The translations under genes and the position numbers were made by a program. The notes beneath the pieces were generated by a model. That model was not told the origin of the DNA, did not search any database, and saw only the letters and a list, made by a program, of their open reading frames with translations. A stretch of 64,000 nucleotides of DNA from JAXMDT01 sp046348685. Its GTDB lineage: Bacteria > Pseudomonadota > Alphaproteobacteria > Rickettsiales > UBA998. Below, one piece after another: positions 54,951 to 63,565 of this stretch. How positions within the stretch are numbered: the first letter of the stretch is position 1; each line of letters starts with the position of its first letter. The stretch lies in NCBI GenBank assembly GCA_046348685.1, contig JAXMDT010000002.1:62001-126000 (forward strand), written 5' to 3'.

Positions 54951-55973
54951 TTATGCAACATAGCCGGATTCCAGCTTTCGCTGGAATGACTTGTTCGTAT
55001 AGATCACGGGCGGTGCGGGCGGCACATAGAACGTGAAATCGCCTGTATCAACCGTTGATCCGACAACTGTGATCTTGCCAATCTCAGACGTGCCGTCGAA
55101 CAAATGTGCAATGGTGCCGGTTCCAACACTTCAAACGTGATTTCCGTCGATTCGACCGAGTTGTCAGGTCGATATGCTCCCCTGCCTCAAATCCGAAGAT
55201 AAACGCGTTACCGAAATTCTGAGTGCCAGTGGGCAATGCGGCAATCATATAAAGATCGGTGCCAGCTCCCCCGTATAAACTGTCAACGCCTGTTCCGGCG
55301 ACCAGCGTATCGTTGCCGACGCCGCCGAAGAGTGAATCCTGATCCGCGCCGCCAGTCACATAATCATCACCGACCATGCCGCGCACCACATCATCACCCG
55401 CTCCGCCCGCCAGCGTATCGTTTCCGGCGCCGCCGAGGATCACGTCGAATCCCGCTCCGCCTGCCACGTTGTCATGATCGCCATACGCAAATATCGTATC
55501 GTTTCCCGCTCCGCCCAGAATCGTATCGTTTCCTGCATTACCGAAGATGGAATCATCGCCCGTGCCGCCTGCGATATTATCCGCGCCGTAATTACCATAG
55601 ATCGTATCATTGCCATCCGCGCCGAGAATAGAATCGTTGCCGTAATTGCCGTCGAGCAAATCCGGTCCGCGCCACCGGTGATCGTATCCGCGCCGAATCC
55701 GCCATCCGCGAAATCCGGGCCTTCGCCACCGTCGAGGCTGTCGTTGCCATCTTCGCCGAGCAACTGGTCGCTGTCTTTACCGCCGGTCAGCGTATCGTCG
55801 CCGCCCCCGCTGTAAAGAATAGCGCCGTTCCGCATTGCTAAGGCCGTTCGCGCTGGAATCACCAAAAATAAGGGCAGGGTGAGGGGTCGGTATTGCCGAC
55901 TTATTTTTGTCAGGTCGCCAAAGAGTTTAGTAATACCAAGAATTCTATCTACTGTTGCTGGGTCATAGGCCAT
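54951..55973 (-). CDS. RTX-type calcium-binding repeat protein, two frame breaks
   Basis: About 340 codons. The N-terminal 45 residues (MAYDPATVDRILGITKLFGD) precede nonapeptide GGxGxDxLx repeats: SGGGDDTLTGGKDSDQLLGE, GNDTILGGAGNDTIFAYGDH, GGAGFDVILGGAGNDTLAGG. After them comes FIFGFEAGEHIDLT, typical of RTX C-terminal secretion regions. Frame breaks occur near 55665 and 55145; across the second, the end reads HLFDGTSEIGKITVVGS...FTFYVPPAPPVIYT. The last residues (SFQRKLES) are encoded by palindrome copy 4. AAGGAG is 7 nt upstream. Expected to be a type I secretion substrate; no T1SS genes are in the window. Confidence 0.8.
54968..54987. repeat. Short dispersed palindrome, copy 4 (inside RTX 3' end)
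   Basis: ATTCCAGC-TTTC-GCTGGAAT followed by GAC, the mirror orientation of copy 3. Translated on the minus strand it supplies the last residues of the RTX gene. Confidence 0.75.
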
Positions 55974-56008
55974 GGCATTTCTCCTTATTCCAAGAGAATA
56001 AAGCAAAT

Positions 56009-56042
56009 ACTATACCATGTGGGGATTAACGGCCTGTAAACA
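56009..56042 (-). promoter_or_regulatory. Pho-box-like promoter for RTX gene
   Basis: Minus strand TGTTTAC-AGGC-CGTTAAT (56042-56025), exactly 10 nt, then TATAGT (56014-56009). Half-sites differ by one base from TGTTCAC (58643 box) and CGGTAAT (49065 box). Confidence 0.4.
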
Positions 56043-56056
56043 GCCTCGAAGCAAAA

Positions 56057-56083
56057 AAGGCGCCCGGTAAAGGGCGCCTTTTT
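56057..56083. terminator. Bidirectional-looking terminator hairpin
   Basis: AAAAGGCGCCC-GGTAA-AGGGCGCCTTTTT. Lies between the RTX promoter and the rRNA leader. The T run on the plus strand suggests it stops rightward read-through into the 16S gene. Confidence 0.75.
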
Positions 56084-56135
56084 CATCTACAGAGGAGGGA
56101 ACCCTGAAGATATTCCGTAGTGCCGGATGGACTGT

Positions 56136-56150
56136 ATAGGGTGACCCTAT
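56136..56150. promoter_or_regulatory. Perfect 15-bp palindrome upstream of 16S gene
   Basis: ATAGGGT-G-ACCCTAT. Operator-like symmetry in the 440-bp region between the terminator and the mature 16S 5' end; the rest of that region holds the putative promoter and leader and no gene. Confidence 0.45.
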
Positions 56151-56227
56151 TGCCCCTACCTGTGACTGTCAAGACCGAGGGAAAGGTAAGGTATAAAATA
56201 AATATAAAGGGGGATGCATTTTTCTTC

Positions 56228-56256
56228 TTGACTACATGTAGGGGGTGGCCTACATA
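56228..56256 (+). promoter_or_regulatory. Putative 16S rRNA promoter
   Basis: TTGACT (56228-56233), 17-nt spacer, TACATA (56251-56256), about 55 nt before the leader arm of the processing stem. Confidence 0.45.
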
Positions 56257-56310
56257 GACCGTCCTGCTTGACGCGGATCGGCGACGAAGCCGCGACACAA
56301 GCTGCTGTTT

Positions 56311-56350
56311 CATAATGTATAGAAATCGTTTGGTACGGGTGGTAGTGAGC
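56311..56350 (+). other. 5' arm of pre-16S processing stem
   Basis: The leader segment containing TGTATAGA and ATCGTTTGGTACG is complementary to 58062-58102 in the trailer (CGTACCAAACGAT and TCTATACA), with flanking GGTGG/CCAC pairing. It forms a stem of about 35 bp closing only the 16S gene, the usual RNase III substrate. Confidence 0.75.
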
Positions 56351-56525
56351 TAATTTTTGCGCACTTATCACCTGATAGCAAACACTTACCATTTAATGTG
56401 ACGCTATCATCATCCGTCACCGTAAGTCTTCTTCGGAAGCAAGGACGGACTGGTGAATATATAAGTGCGTGGTTCCATAAAGCAATCGATGTTGGCCTTC
56501 GGGCTGTATCATTGATTTAGGATTC

Positions 56526-58005
<1,480 letters not shown>

Positions 58006-58010
58006 AAGGA

Positions 58011-58047
58011 TGAAAATCATTGTTTTCCTCGGAAAACTGATTTTCTC
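58011..58047 (+). other. Trailer hairpin directly after 16S
   Basis: GAAAATCA-TTGTTTTCC-TC-GGAAAAC-TGATTTTC forms a long hairpin a few nt past the mature 3' end, probably guiding 3' maturation. Confidence 0.6.
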
Positions 58048-58061
58048 ATAGAACATACAAA

Positions 58062-58102
58062 GCCACTGCCACTCGTACCAAACGATACTCTATACATATA
58101 TG
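58062..58102 (+). other. 3' arm of pre-16S processing stem
   Basis: Complement of the leader arm at 56311-56350. Confidence 0.75.
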
Positions 58103-58104
58103 TC

Positions 58105-58125
58105 ATCCCGCACTCGTTGCGGGAT
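58105..58125. repeat. Short dispersed palindrome, diverged copy 5
   Basis: ATCCCGC-ACTCGTT-GCGGGAT preceded by GTC, the same layout as copies 1-4 with a different stem. Confidence 0.5.
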
Positions 58126-58130
58126 CTACA

Positions 58131-58160
58131 AAAAAGCCCTGGCTCGCGCCGGGGCTTTTT
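58131..58160 (+). terminator. Rho-independent terminator of the 16S transcript
   Basis: AAAAAGCCC...GGGGCTTTTT with a GC-rich loop, then TTTGT. It ends the transcript before any 23S gene and can also serve the convergent gene at 58186. Confidence 0.85.
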
Positions 58161-58185
58161 GTTTGTCTGACTCTGCTTTCAGCAA

Positions 58186-58602
58186 TTACTTCGACCGTCT
58201 TTCAGATTCCGCAACCGCCGCTTTGCAATAGGCATCCATACCCGGAGACCGAGGCGGCAACAGTTCATGCTTTTCGTCAGGTTCAAAATAAATACACATT
58301 GCGGCCATGGTATTCACGCTATCATTCGGCGCGCTCTTTAAATCACGTATATACTTCCCAATACCAAATTCGAGCACACCACTATTTGCAGCTCCTTTTA
58401 AACCTTCATATGCTGTAGCAAGCTCCGCGTCACCTATGAGATTATTTATTTCAGGCAGTGAAAGAGGTTGCTTTTGTGGTAATCGATAATCAATTTCTCC
58501 TGACCTCACCGCATTTTCGATCTGGGCTGCTAACCGTTTTAAATCTTCAGGATTTCTGGCAAGTGCTGCGAGTTGGTCATCTGATAAGGTATTATTGTTC
58601 AT
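58186..58602 (-). CDS. Orphan 138-residue protein, unknown
   Basis: Starts MNNNTLSDDQLAALARNPED; helical N-terminal 45 residues, then PLSLPEINNLIGDAELATAY and a C-terminal part with cysteines in MAAMCIYFEPDEKHEL and MDAYCKAAVAESER. No signal or TM. AAGGGAG precedes the ATG. Upstream is a Pho-box-like promoter with exact spacing. Function unknown. Confidence 0.6.
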   Translation of the reverse strand: MNNNTLSDDQLAALARNPEDLKRLAAQIENAVRSGEIDYRLPQKQPLSLPEINNLIGDAELATAYEGLKGAANSGVLEFGIGKYIRDLKSAPNDSVNTMAAMCIYFEPDEKHELLPPRSPGMDAYCKAAVAESERRSK

Positions 58603-58626
58603 TTTTCTCTCCCTTATGATGATTCG

Positions 58627-58660
58627 ATATTAGCATTTTAGTGTGAACATCTGATGACAT
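58627..58660 (-). promoter_or_regulatory. Pho-box-like promoter for 58186-58602 gene
   Basis: Minus strand ATGTCAT-CAGA-TGTTCAC (58660-58643), exactly 10 nt, then TAATAT (58632-58627). Confidence 0.5.
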
Positions 58661-58705
58661 GCACATTTATACTTCCGGGCATTTCTATCTATGCATAACC
58701 TAAGC

Positions 58706-58844
58706 CTCGCCATCGCAAGGCAACGCATCACCGCCCGGGAGGCATGCGAAACGCATCGGTGGCACTACTGCTTGGGATCCCATACGGGTCTTGGGCACTG
58801 CCGTTTGCGCGATCAAAAGCGCAGCGGCGGTGAGCCGGGGTGAG
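58706..58844. ncRNA. Candidate structured RNA with three hairpins in a closed junction
   Basis: In a 323-bp gene-free gap. Outer stem CTCGCC (58706-58711) with GGTGAG (58839-58844); second stem TCACCGCC (58728-58735) with GGCGGTGA (58826-58833). Inside are ATGCG-AAA-CGCAT (58744-58756), GGCA...TGCC closing a long arm with GATCCC-ATAC-GGGTC, and TGCGC-N8-GCGCA (58806-58823). It is much GC-richer than its flanks and has no open frame. I do not recognise a known RNA class; the transcribed strand is undecided. Confidence 0.4.
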
Positions 58845-58925
58845 AATAGAATGTTAGAAAAATGAGATTATCAGTAAAACAGATAGTATAACGAACACTG
58901 AAATTTCTAAATCAGAATACTAGGC

Positions 58926-59372
58926 TTAGCGTCCTGTCGCTTTTTGCCCGCCCGTTCGCGCACCAGTAGGCGCACAGATGTCATCCATGTCGCATTTAAA
59001 ATCAAAAAGGGAGTTATAGAAGACGTCATCCTTGGCGGTGACAGGCTTTCCTTCCGGAGTCGTCGGCGGCAATAAGTTTTCCTCATTACAGCGTTTAATA
59101 TCGTCCTTCATAGTTTGAGCGCGTATGTGGCTTGTGTCTGTAAATGGCCAGCTATCGAAGAGCCCATGTTCTCCCACGTAATTGACTGCGCTGCTGGCAG
59201 ATGAATAACTATCCGTTATTGAAACGCACTTTTTCAATGCTTCTGGATCAATATCGCCGATTTGCCCTTGAAGCTCTTTAATTTCTTTTTCCCTTTTCTT
59301 TCTCGCACGCGCCGCCGCCATGCTTGCTGCGGCCGCGGCTGCTGCGGCTCCAACTGCTGCTGAACTTGCCAT
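58926..59372 (-). CDS. Orphan 148-residue protein, unknown
   Basis: Begins with an alanine-rich stretch (SSAAVGAAAAAAAASMAAAR) followed by a basic helix (RARKKREKEIKELQGQIG), then a domain with cysteines in LKKCVSITDSYSSASSA, DDIKRCNEENLLPPTT and FDFKCDMDDICAP. AAGGA upstream of the ATG. Probably co-transcribed with the 195-residue gene 57 nt upstream. Function unknown. Confidence 0.55.
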   Translation of the reverse strand: MASSAAVGAAAAAAAASMAAARARKKREKEIKELQGQIGDIDPEALKKCVSITDSYSSASSAVNYVGEHGLFDSWPFTDTSHIRAQTMKDDIKRCNEENLLPPTTPEGKPVTAKDDVFYNSLFDFKCDMDDICAPTGARTGGQKATGR

Positions 59373-59429
59373 ATCTCATCCTTATTTTATCAATGACTTC
59401 TGTAATACAATGGATCAAATTCTATTTAC

Positions 59430-60017
59430 TTACACCTGCACCGCGCTCGGGGCGGGTTGTTTGCGCGCCTGCTCGAGCTGCTCCGTGAAATGCGCTGGCC
59501 CGCGTTGGCCGCCTTGTTTCGTTTTTTCTTCCAGCAGCGCCGCTTCGACAGGGCTTACGTTGCGGCTGTAAGATGGAACGCTGATGCCGACTTCCTGTTC
59601 GCGTTCTATGGAAAGGTCTTTTCCCTCGGCAATCTGCTGTGCGCGGACGTTCAGTGCTTCCTGATATTCTTCCTTCATGCGGCTTTTTCCGAATGCGCCG
59701 CCGATAAGCGCGCCGATGGCAATCGTTGCAAAGCCGCCGATCGCCAGGCCGCCAATGCCGCCCAGAATGCCGCCGATAAGAATGCCGCCTATTGACAAAG
59801 CATAGCCAATTCCAGCCCCGATTGCCGCATCCTTGTTCCACATGGTTGGTTCCGCAACAGGTTTCCCTTCGCGCGACTCGCGCTCCATGCGTTCTTTTCC
59901 AACTAGGCTTCCAAAAACGGCGCCGGGCACATTGAAAAATAACAACCCGATCAACGCTTCCTTGTTGAAGTAAGTCGGTTCCTTTCCGGGCAGTCTCAAT
60001 TCATCGCTCGCAGCCAT
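59430..60017 (-). CDS. Unknown protein with glycine-zipper membrane hairpin
   Basis: 195 residues. Two related halves (PTYFNKEALIGLLFFNVPGA and PTMWNKDAAIGAGIGYALSI) introduce glycine-rich hydrophobic helices: GGILIGGILGGIGGLAIGG and TIAIGALIGGAFG. A charged helical tail follows. The repeat PT(Y/M)(F/W)NK(E/D)A suggests an internal duplication. AGGAGGG before the ATG. Could be a membrane-inserting effector or coat-like protein. Confidence 0.6.
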   Translation of the reverse strand: MAASDELRLPGKEPTYFNKEALIGLLFFNVPGAVFGSLVGKERMERESREGKPVAEPTMWNKDAAIGAGIGYALSIGGILIGGILGGIGGLAIGGFATIAIGALIGGAFGKSRMKEEYQEALNVRAQQIAEGKDLSIEREQEVGISVPSYSRNVSPVEAALLEEKTKQGGQRGPAHFTEQLEQARKQPAPSAVQV

Positions 60018-60044
60018 AAAGCACCCTCCTGTAATTCATTTGGA

Positions 60045-60078
60045 ATTATAGAAGGCTGCGGCGGCTAATTGTGTGACA
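60045..60078 (-). promoter_or_regulatory. Pho-box-like promoter for 195-residue gene
   Basis: Minus strand TTGTCAC-ACAA-TTAGCCG (60078-60061), exactly 10 nt, then TATAAT (60050-60045). The first half-site and -10 are ideal; the second half-site is weak. Confidence 0.45.
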
Positions 60079-60097
60079 ATTCAATGAATTTACAGCG

Positions 60098-60331
60098 TTA
60101 TTTACGCTTAAACGGCGTGAATTTCTGCGTGAGATAAGGAATCTGGTCTATTTTCTGGGCGAGCCAGACGGCGACCGCACCTGCGTATGCGACGAGTGTA
60201 ATTTGCCAGACGGGATCATCGGAAAAGGATGCGGCAATAGCGGCCAGCATCGGAATCGCCGGAATCGCCACCAGTAGCTTTGCAATAAAGCAATAATTGA
60301 CGGTGCAAGATTTTAACGTACAGGATGTCAT
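60098..60331 (-). CDS. Small membrane protein, unknown
   Basis: 77 residues from MTSCTLKSCTVNY, chosen because GGAG lies 9 nt upstream; an ATG 15 nt earlier has no ribosome site. Two TM helices (FIAKLLVAIPAIPMLAAIAA and QITLVAYAGAVAVWLAQ) and a basic tail (KFTPFKRK). Two N-terminal cysteines. Function unknown; short unit with its own promoter. Confidence 0.55.
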   Translation of the reverse strand: MTSCTLKSCTVNYCFIAKLLVAIPAIPMLAAIAASFSDDPVWQITLVAYAGAVAVWLAQKIDQIPYLTQKFTPFKRK

Positions 60332-60381
60332 CGTTTGTTTCTCCATTTTGGTAGTGAAACTATACCATTAATAAATGGTTA

Positions 60382-60414
60382 ATTATATTAACTTCTTTGT
60401 AAGGTTGGTGACAG
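60382..60414 (-). promoter_or_regulatory. Pho-box-like promoter for small membrane protein
   Basis: Minus strand CTGTCAC-CAAC-CTTACAA (60414-60397), 9 nt, then TATAAT (60387-60382). A TTACA half-site also occurs in the E. coli pstS box. The element lies just past the end of pyrE. Confidence 0.5.
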
Positions 60415-60420
60415 GTTGCG

Positions 60421-61009
60421 CTAAGATACTTTAAGCCAGCGGCTGCCTGGCTTGACAGCCGGAACAGCGGCAAGCGCAGGTGGGACGTCCGCCTCGTTGT
60501 ATGAAGCCACATCCAGCGTCAGTAGGGAAACGAGCGGGAAGGGCAAGGCATGCTTGCCATTGGAGCGGTCGATCAGGCTGGCTTCGGCAACGACGGTCGC
60601 ACCATATTCTTCAATACAGGCAACGGTTTCCAGCGAGGATTTGCCGGTGGTTACCACATCTTCCACGAGAAGCACGCGCGCGCCTTTATCCAGCGTAAAT
60701 CCGCGGCGCAAGGTAAACTTTCCATTCTCACGCTCACAGAAAATCGTCGGGCGGCGCAGCTGACGGCCCATTTCGTAACCAACCACCACGCCGCCCATAG
60801 CCGGCGCGACAACAATGTCGATCGTCTCACCATGATGCTGACGCACGCGGTTTGCCAGTTCGCTGCAGAGAAGTTCGGCACGCGCAGGATCCATCAACAC
60901 GCGGGCGCATTGCAGATACGTATCGCTATGCAGGCCCGAGGAAAGAATGAAATGCCCTTTAAGGATCGCTTCGGCTTTTAAAAATCCTGGTAAATTCTTC
61001 TTCGTTCAT
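60421..61009 (-). CDS. pyrE: Orotate phosphoribosyltransferase, one frame break near start
   Basis: About 195 codons. Forms OMP from orotate and PRPP. The natural start MNEEEFTRIF (ATG 61007-61009) is separated by a one-base change in a TTTTAAAAA run (60976-60984) from KAEAILKGHFILSSGLHSDT, after which the frame is intact to the stop. VAPAMGGVVVGYEMGRQL and the PRPP motif VLLVEDVVTTGKS are present. The homopolymer site makes a sequencing error likely. Confidence 0.88.
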
Positions 61010-61028
61010 ATGCATTCTCTTCTACTGT

Positions 61029-61891
61029 CTACACAAGCGCAATATTATCAATCAAGCGTGTTTTGCCGACCAGGCCGCGGTGAATATCCGGCCATTAGCC
61101 ATATCGCCGCCGGACTGAATAGGCATAAGGGTCTGCGCATCATGCAGCGCAAAATAATCGATTTTCTCAAATCCTTTATCCTTCAACCAGGAGGTATAGG
61201 TTTCCAGAATCGGTTGGATATCTCGGCCTTTAAGCAGGTCTTCACGCGCCATGCAGAGCGCGCGGTAAAGTGCGGGGGCAGTCTCGCGTTCTTCCGGTGT
61301 GAGGTCACGGTTTCGTGAAGAAAGGGCGAGGCCGTCCGCCTCACGCGCCGTGGATACTGCCATAATCTCTATGGGCAGATTCAGGTCCCGCACCATGCGC
61401 TTGATAATCGCCAGCTGCTGATAATCTTTTTCTCCAAAGAAGGCATAATCGGCGGCCACCAGGTTGAGCAGCCGCGCCACGACCGTTGCGACTCCGCGAA
61501 AATGCCCGGGCCGATGCACGCCATCCAGCACGGCGGACAAGCCTTCGACCTCGACGTACGTGCTGAACCCTTGCGGGTAAATCACGTTCACGTCGGGCAC
61601 GAATGCAATATCACAAGCCTGCTGGTGCAATAAATCCAGATCCTGTTCAAGGGTGCGTGGATAACGGCTGAAATCTTCGGAAGGCCCGAATTGCGTGGGA
61701 TTCACGAAAATGCTGGTGATGACGGCATCGCTGTGATTTTTTGCTTCCTGCACCAACGCCATATGCCCGCTGTGCAGGGCGCCCATCGTCGGCACGAAAC
61801 CAATCTTTTTCCCAGCATCTTTCAGGCTCCTGATCGTCCTTCGGAGGTCGTCGGCGGTTTTGATAACGGGAATGAAGGATGCATCAGCCAT
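61029..61891 (-). CDS. panC: Pantothenate synthetase, probable frame break at C-terminus
   Basis: ATP-dependent ligase joining pantoate and beta-alanine. Start MADASFIPVIKTADDL; adenylation motifs FVPTMGALHSGH and NPTQFGPSEDFSRYPR; FFGEKDYQQLAIIKRMV; and LSSRNRDLTPEER. As read, the frame stops at 61052 after AAWSAKHA. Adding one base near 61077 restores the expected LVGKTRLIDNIALV ending at 61029. In-frame codons upstream of 61891 overlap the zapE region and were not used. Confidence 0.93.
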
Positions 61892-61970
61892 TGCCTTAGA
61901 ATGAATAGTTGCGCGGGGTGAATCAAGATAAAACCTTTTAAAATTTGCGTATTTCGCTATACGAAGCATC

Positions 61971-63044
61971 ATGTCTCAAAGTCCGCTTTCGCGTTATCAC
62001 CAGCTTGTCGAAAATTGCCAGATTACCAGGGATGCGGATCAGGCAGCGCTCGTTGGGCAGCTGCAGGAACTGCAAAGCGAAATTTTAGAGCGCGAAGAAA
62101 AGAAAAAGGGGATCGGCCGCCTGTTTCCCAAAAAGGAAAAAGCAGGTTCGCACGGGCTTTATATCTGGGGCGGCGTCGGGCGCGGCAAATCGATGCTGAT
62201 GGATATTTTCTACGAATCGCTTCCTATCAATAATAAAAAACGCATTCATTTCCATGCCTTCATGCTCGATGTGCATGCGATCATCCACGAAAAACGCAAG
62301 CTCAACCCGAACGGCGACCACCTGGTGGCCGTGGCCGAGGAAATCGCCGAGCAGGTGTCCGTGCTTTGCTTCGATGAATTTCAGGTGGAGGATATCGGCG
62401 ATGCAATGATTCTCGCCCGTCTGTTCGCCATTCTGTTTTCACACGGGATGATCGTTGTCTTCACCTCCAACCGTCCGCCGGAGGACCTTTATCTTGGCGG
62501 CTTGCAGCGGGAGCGTTTTCTGCCGTTCATTGATCTTTTAAAGCGTGAAGTGAATGTGTTTCATCTCGATCACGGCACGGACTACCGGTTGCGCCGTGTC
62601 GATGCGCTGTCGCGTACCTATCATTATCCGCTCGGCCTTGAGGCCGATCAATTTCTTAATCAGGCATTCAATGACCTGACCAGCTACGCTATCCCCAGAC
62701 CGGCGTCGATCATGGTCAAGGGCAGGGAGGTCGGCATACCGGCAACGTATGGTGATATCGCTTGGTTTTCATTCCATGATTTATGCACACAGCCGCTGGG
62801 AGCGGAGGACTATATCCAGCTTGCAAAGATATTTCGTATTTTCCTGATCGGGAATATACCGCAGATGGGCAGGGACCAGCGCAACGAGGCCAAGCGTTTT
62901 ATCCACCTGATCGATGTGCTCTATGAAAATAAATCAGTGTTGATTTGTACCGCGGAAGTCCCGCCGGAACAGCTTTACACGGGTGGCGATGATGATTTTT
63001 CGTTTCAGAGAACAGCGTCACGATTAATCGAGATGAGCCATTAA
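61971..63044 (+). CDS. zapE: Cell-division ATPase ZapE (AFG1-like)
   Basis: 357 residues. Walker A GGVGRGKSMLMD, Walker B VLCFDEFQVEDIGDAM, sensor segment VVFTSNRPPEDLYLGGLQRE, and C-terminal TCTAEVPPEQLY-type motif (ICTAEVPPEQLYTGGDD). ZapE binds FtsZ and affects ring stability; mitochondrial AFG1 homologues act in protein turnover. Divergent from panC. Confidence 0.92.
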   Translation: MSQSPLSRYHQLVENCQITRDADQAALVGQLQELQSEILEREEKKKGIGRLFPKKEKAGSHGLYIWGGVGRGKSMLMDIFYESLPINNKKRIHFHAFMLDVHAIIHEKRKLNPNGDHLVAVAEEIAEQVSVLCFDEFQVEDIGDAMILARLFAILFSHGMIVVFTSNRPPEDLYLGGLQRERFLPFIDLLKREVNVFHLDHGTDYRLRRVDALSRTYHYPLGLEADQFLNQAFNDLTSYAIPRPASIMVKGREVGIPATYGDIAWFSFHDLCTQPLGAEDYIQLAKIFRIFLIGNIPQMGRDQRNEAKRFIHLIDVLYENKSVLICTAEVPPEQLYTGGDDDFSFQRTASRLIEMSH

Positions 63045-63505
63045 CCAACCTGCGGAGAGCGTTTATGAATATGGTTTACATCTCCGTACACACCATCCTG
63101 ATAACGCAATTGGCAGTGTGAATTCATAACGGCAAACTCACCATCCGTCAGTTTGCTGGAAGCTTTATGTTCCTCTGCATGGGCATTTAAAAAATCCCTA
63201 TAGTCCTGCTGCGTGATATGTTTCTTGTTTTCTCCTAGCGCGGAAAGAGCAGAGATAAGGCCATTTAGATACGTAACCTGGGGAGGTTCGCTCATTTCTA
63301 TCCCCATATAGGCGGGATCGTTCGGTTTCAAACCAGCCTGACGAATGCGGTATTGATCATAGCTGTCACGTAGACTCTCCAAACTATGGATCAATACGGT
63401 GACTGAGGCTGGCGAAGGAGAAACCGTTGTTTTTGGCTGACCGGGGCGATGCTTGGCATCCGATGTTTCATCGCCACCTTCTGAAAAGGGATTAAAGCCA
63501 CTCAT
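63041..63505 (-). CDS. Orphan 154-residue protein, unknown
   Basis: Disordered N-terminus (MSGFNPFSEGGDETSDAKHR, VSPSPASV), then a helical domain (SLESLRDSYDQYRIRQAGLK, TYLNGLISALSALGENKKHI) and a C-terminal NSHCQLRYQDGVYGDVNHIH segment. No signal or TM. Weak ribosome site; no convincing Pho-box-like element upstream. Convergent with zapE (4-nt overlap) and divergent from ispH. Confidence 0.55.
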   Translation of the reverse strand: MSGFNPFSEGGDETSDAKHRPGQPKTTVSPSPASVTVLIHSLESLRDSYDQYRIRQAGLKPNDPAYMGIEMSEPPQVTYLNGLISALSALGENKKHITQQDYRDFLNAHAEEHKASSKLTDGEFAVMNSHCQLRYQDGVYGDVNHIHKRSPQVG

Positions 63506-63565
63506 TTTATACTCGTTTTTATTTTATGACTGATTTAGACTTTAGAGCGTAATAATTGCAGTTTA

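Noticed and set aside
58006..58185. Spacer tRNA-Ile/tRNA-Ala or 23S start after the 16S gene
   Set aside because: No tRNA-like fold or 23S 5' sequence is present; the region is filled by a trailer hairpin, the processing-stem arm, a palindrome and a terminator.
58706..58844. Cobalamin riboswitch or 6S RNA as identity of the structured element
   Set aside because: The GCCACTG B12 box is absent on both strands, and the shape is a multi-hairpin junction rather than the single long bulged rod of 6S RNA.
59373..59416. Possible Pho-box-like element upstream of the 148-residue gene (58926-59372)
   Set aside because: Candidate half-sites (TTTGATC/GTATTAC or TGATCCA/ATTACAG) match poorly at any spacing to the GATAAAAT -10; the gene is more simply read from the unit starting at 60017.
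63506..63545. Possible Pho-box-like element upstream of the 154-residue gene
   Set aside because: AGTCTA and AGTCAT repeats are 10 bp apart rather than 11, and no -10 lies at the right distance.
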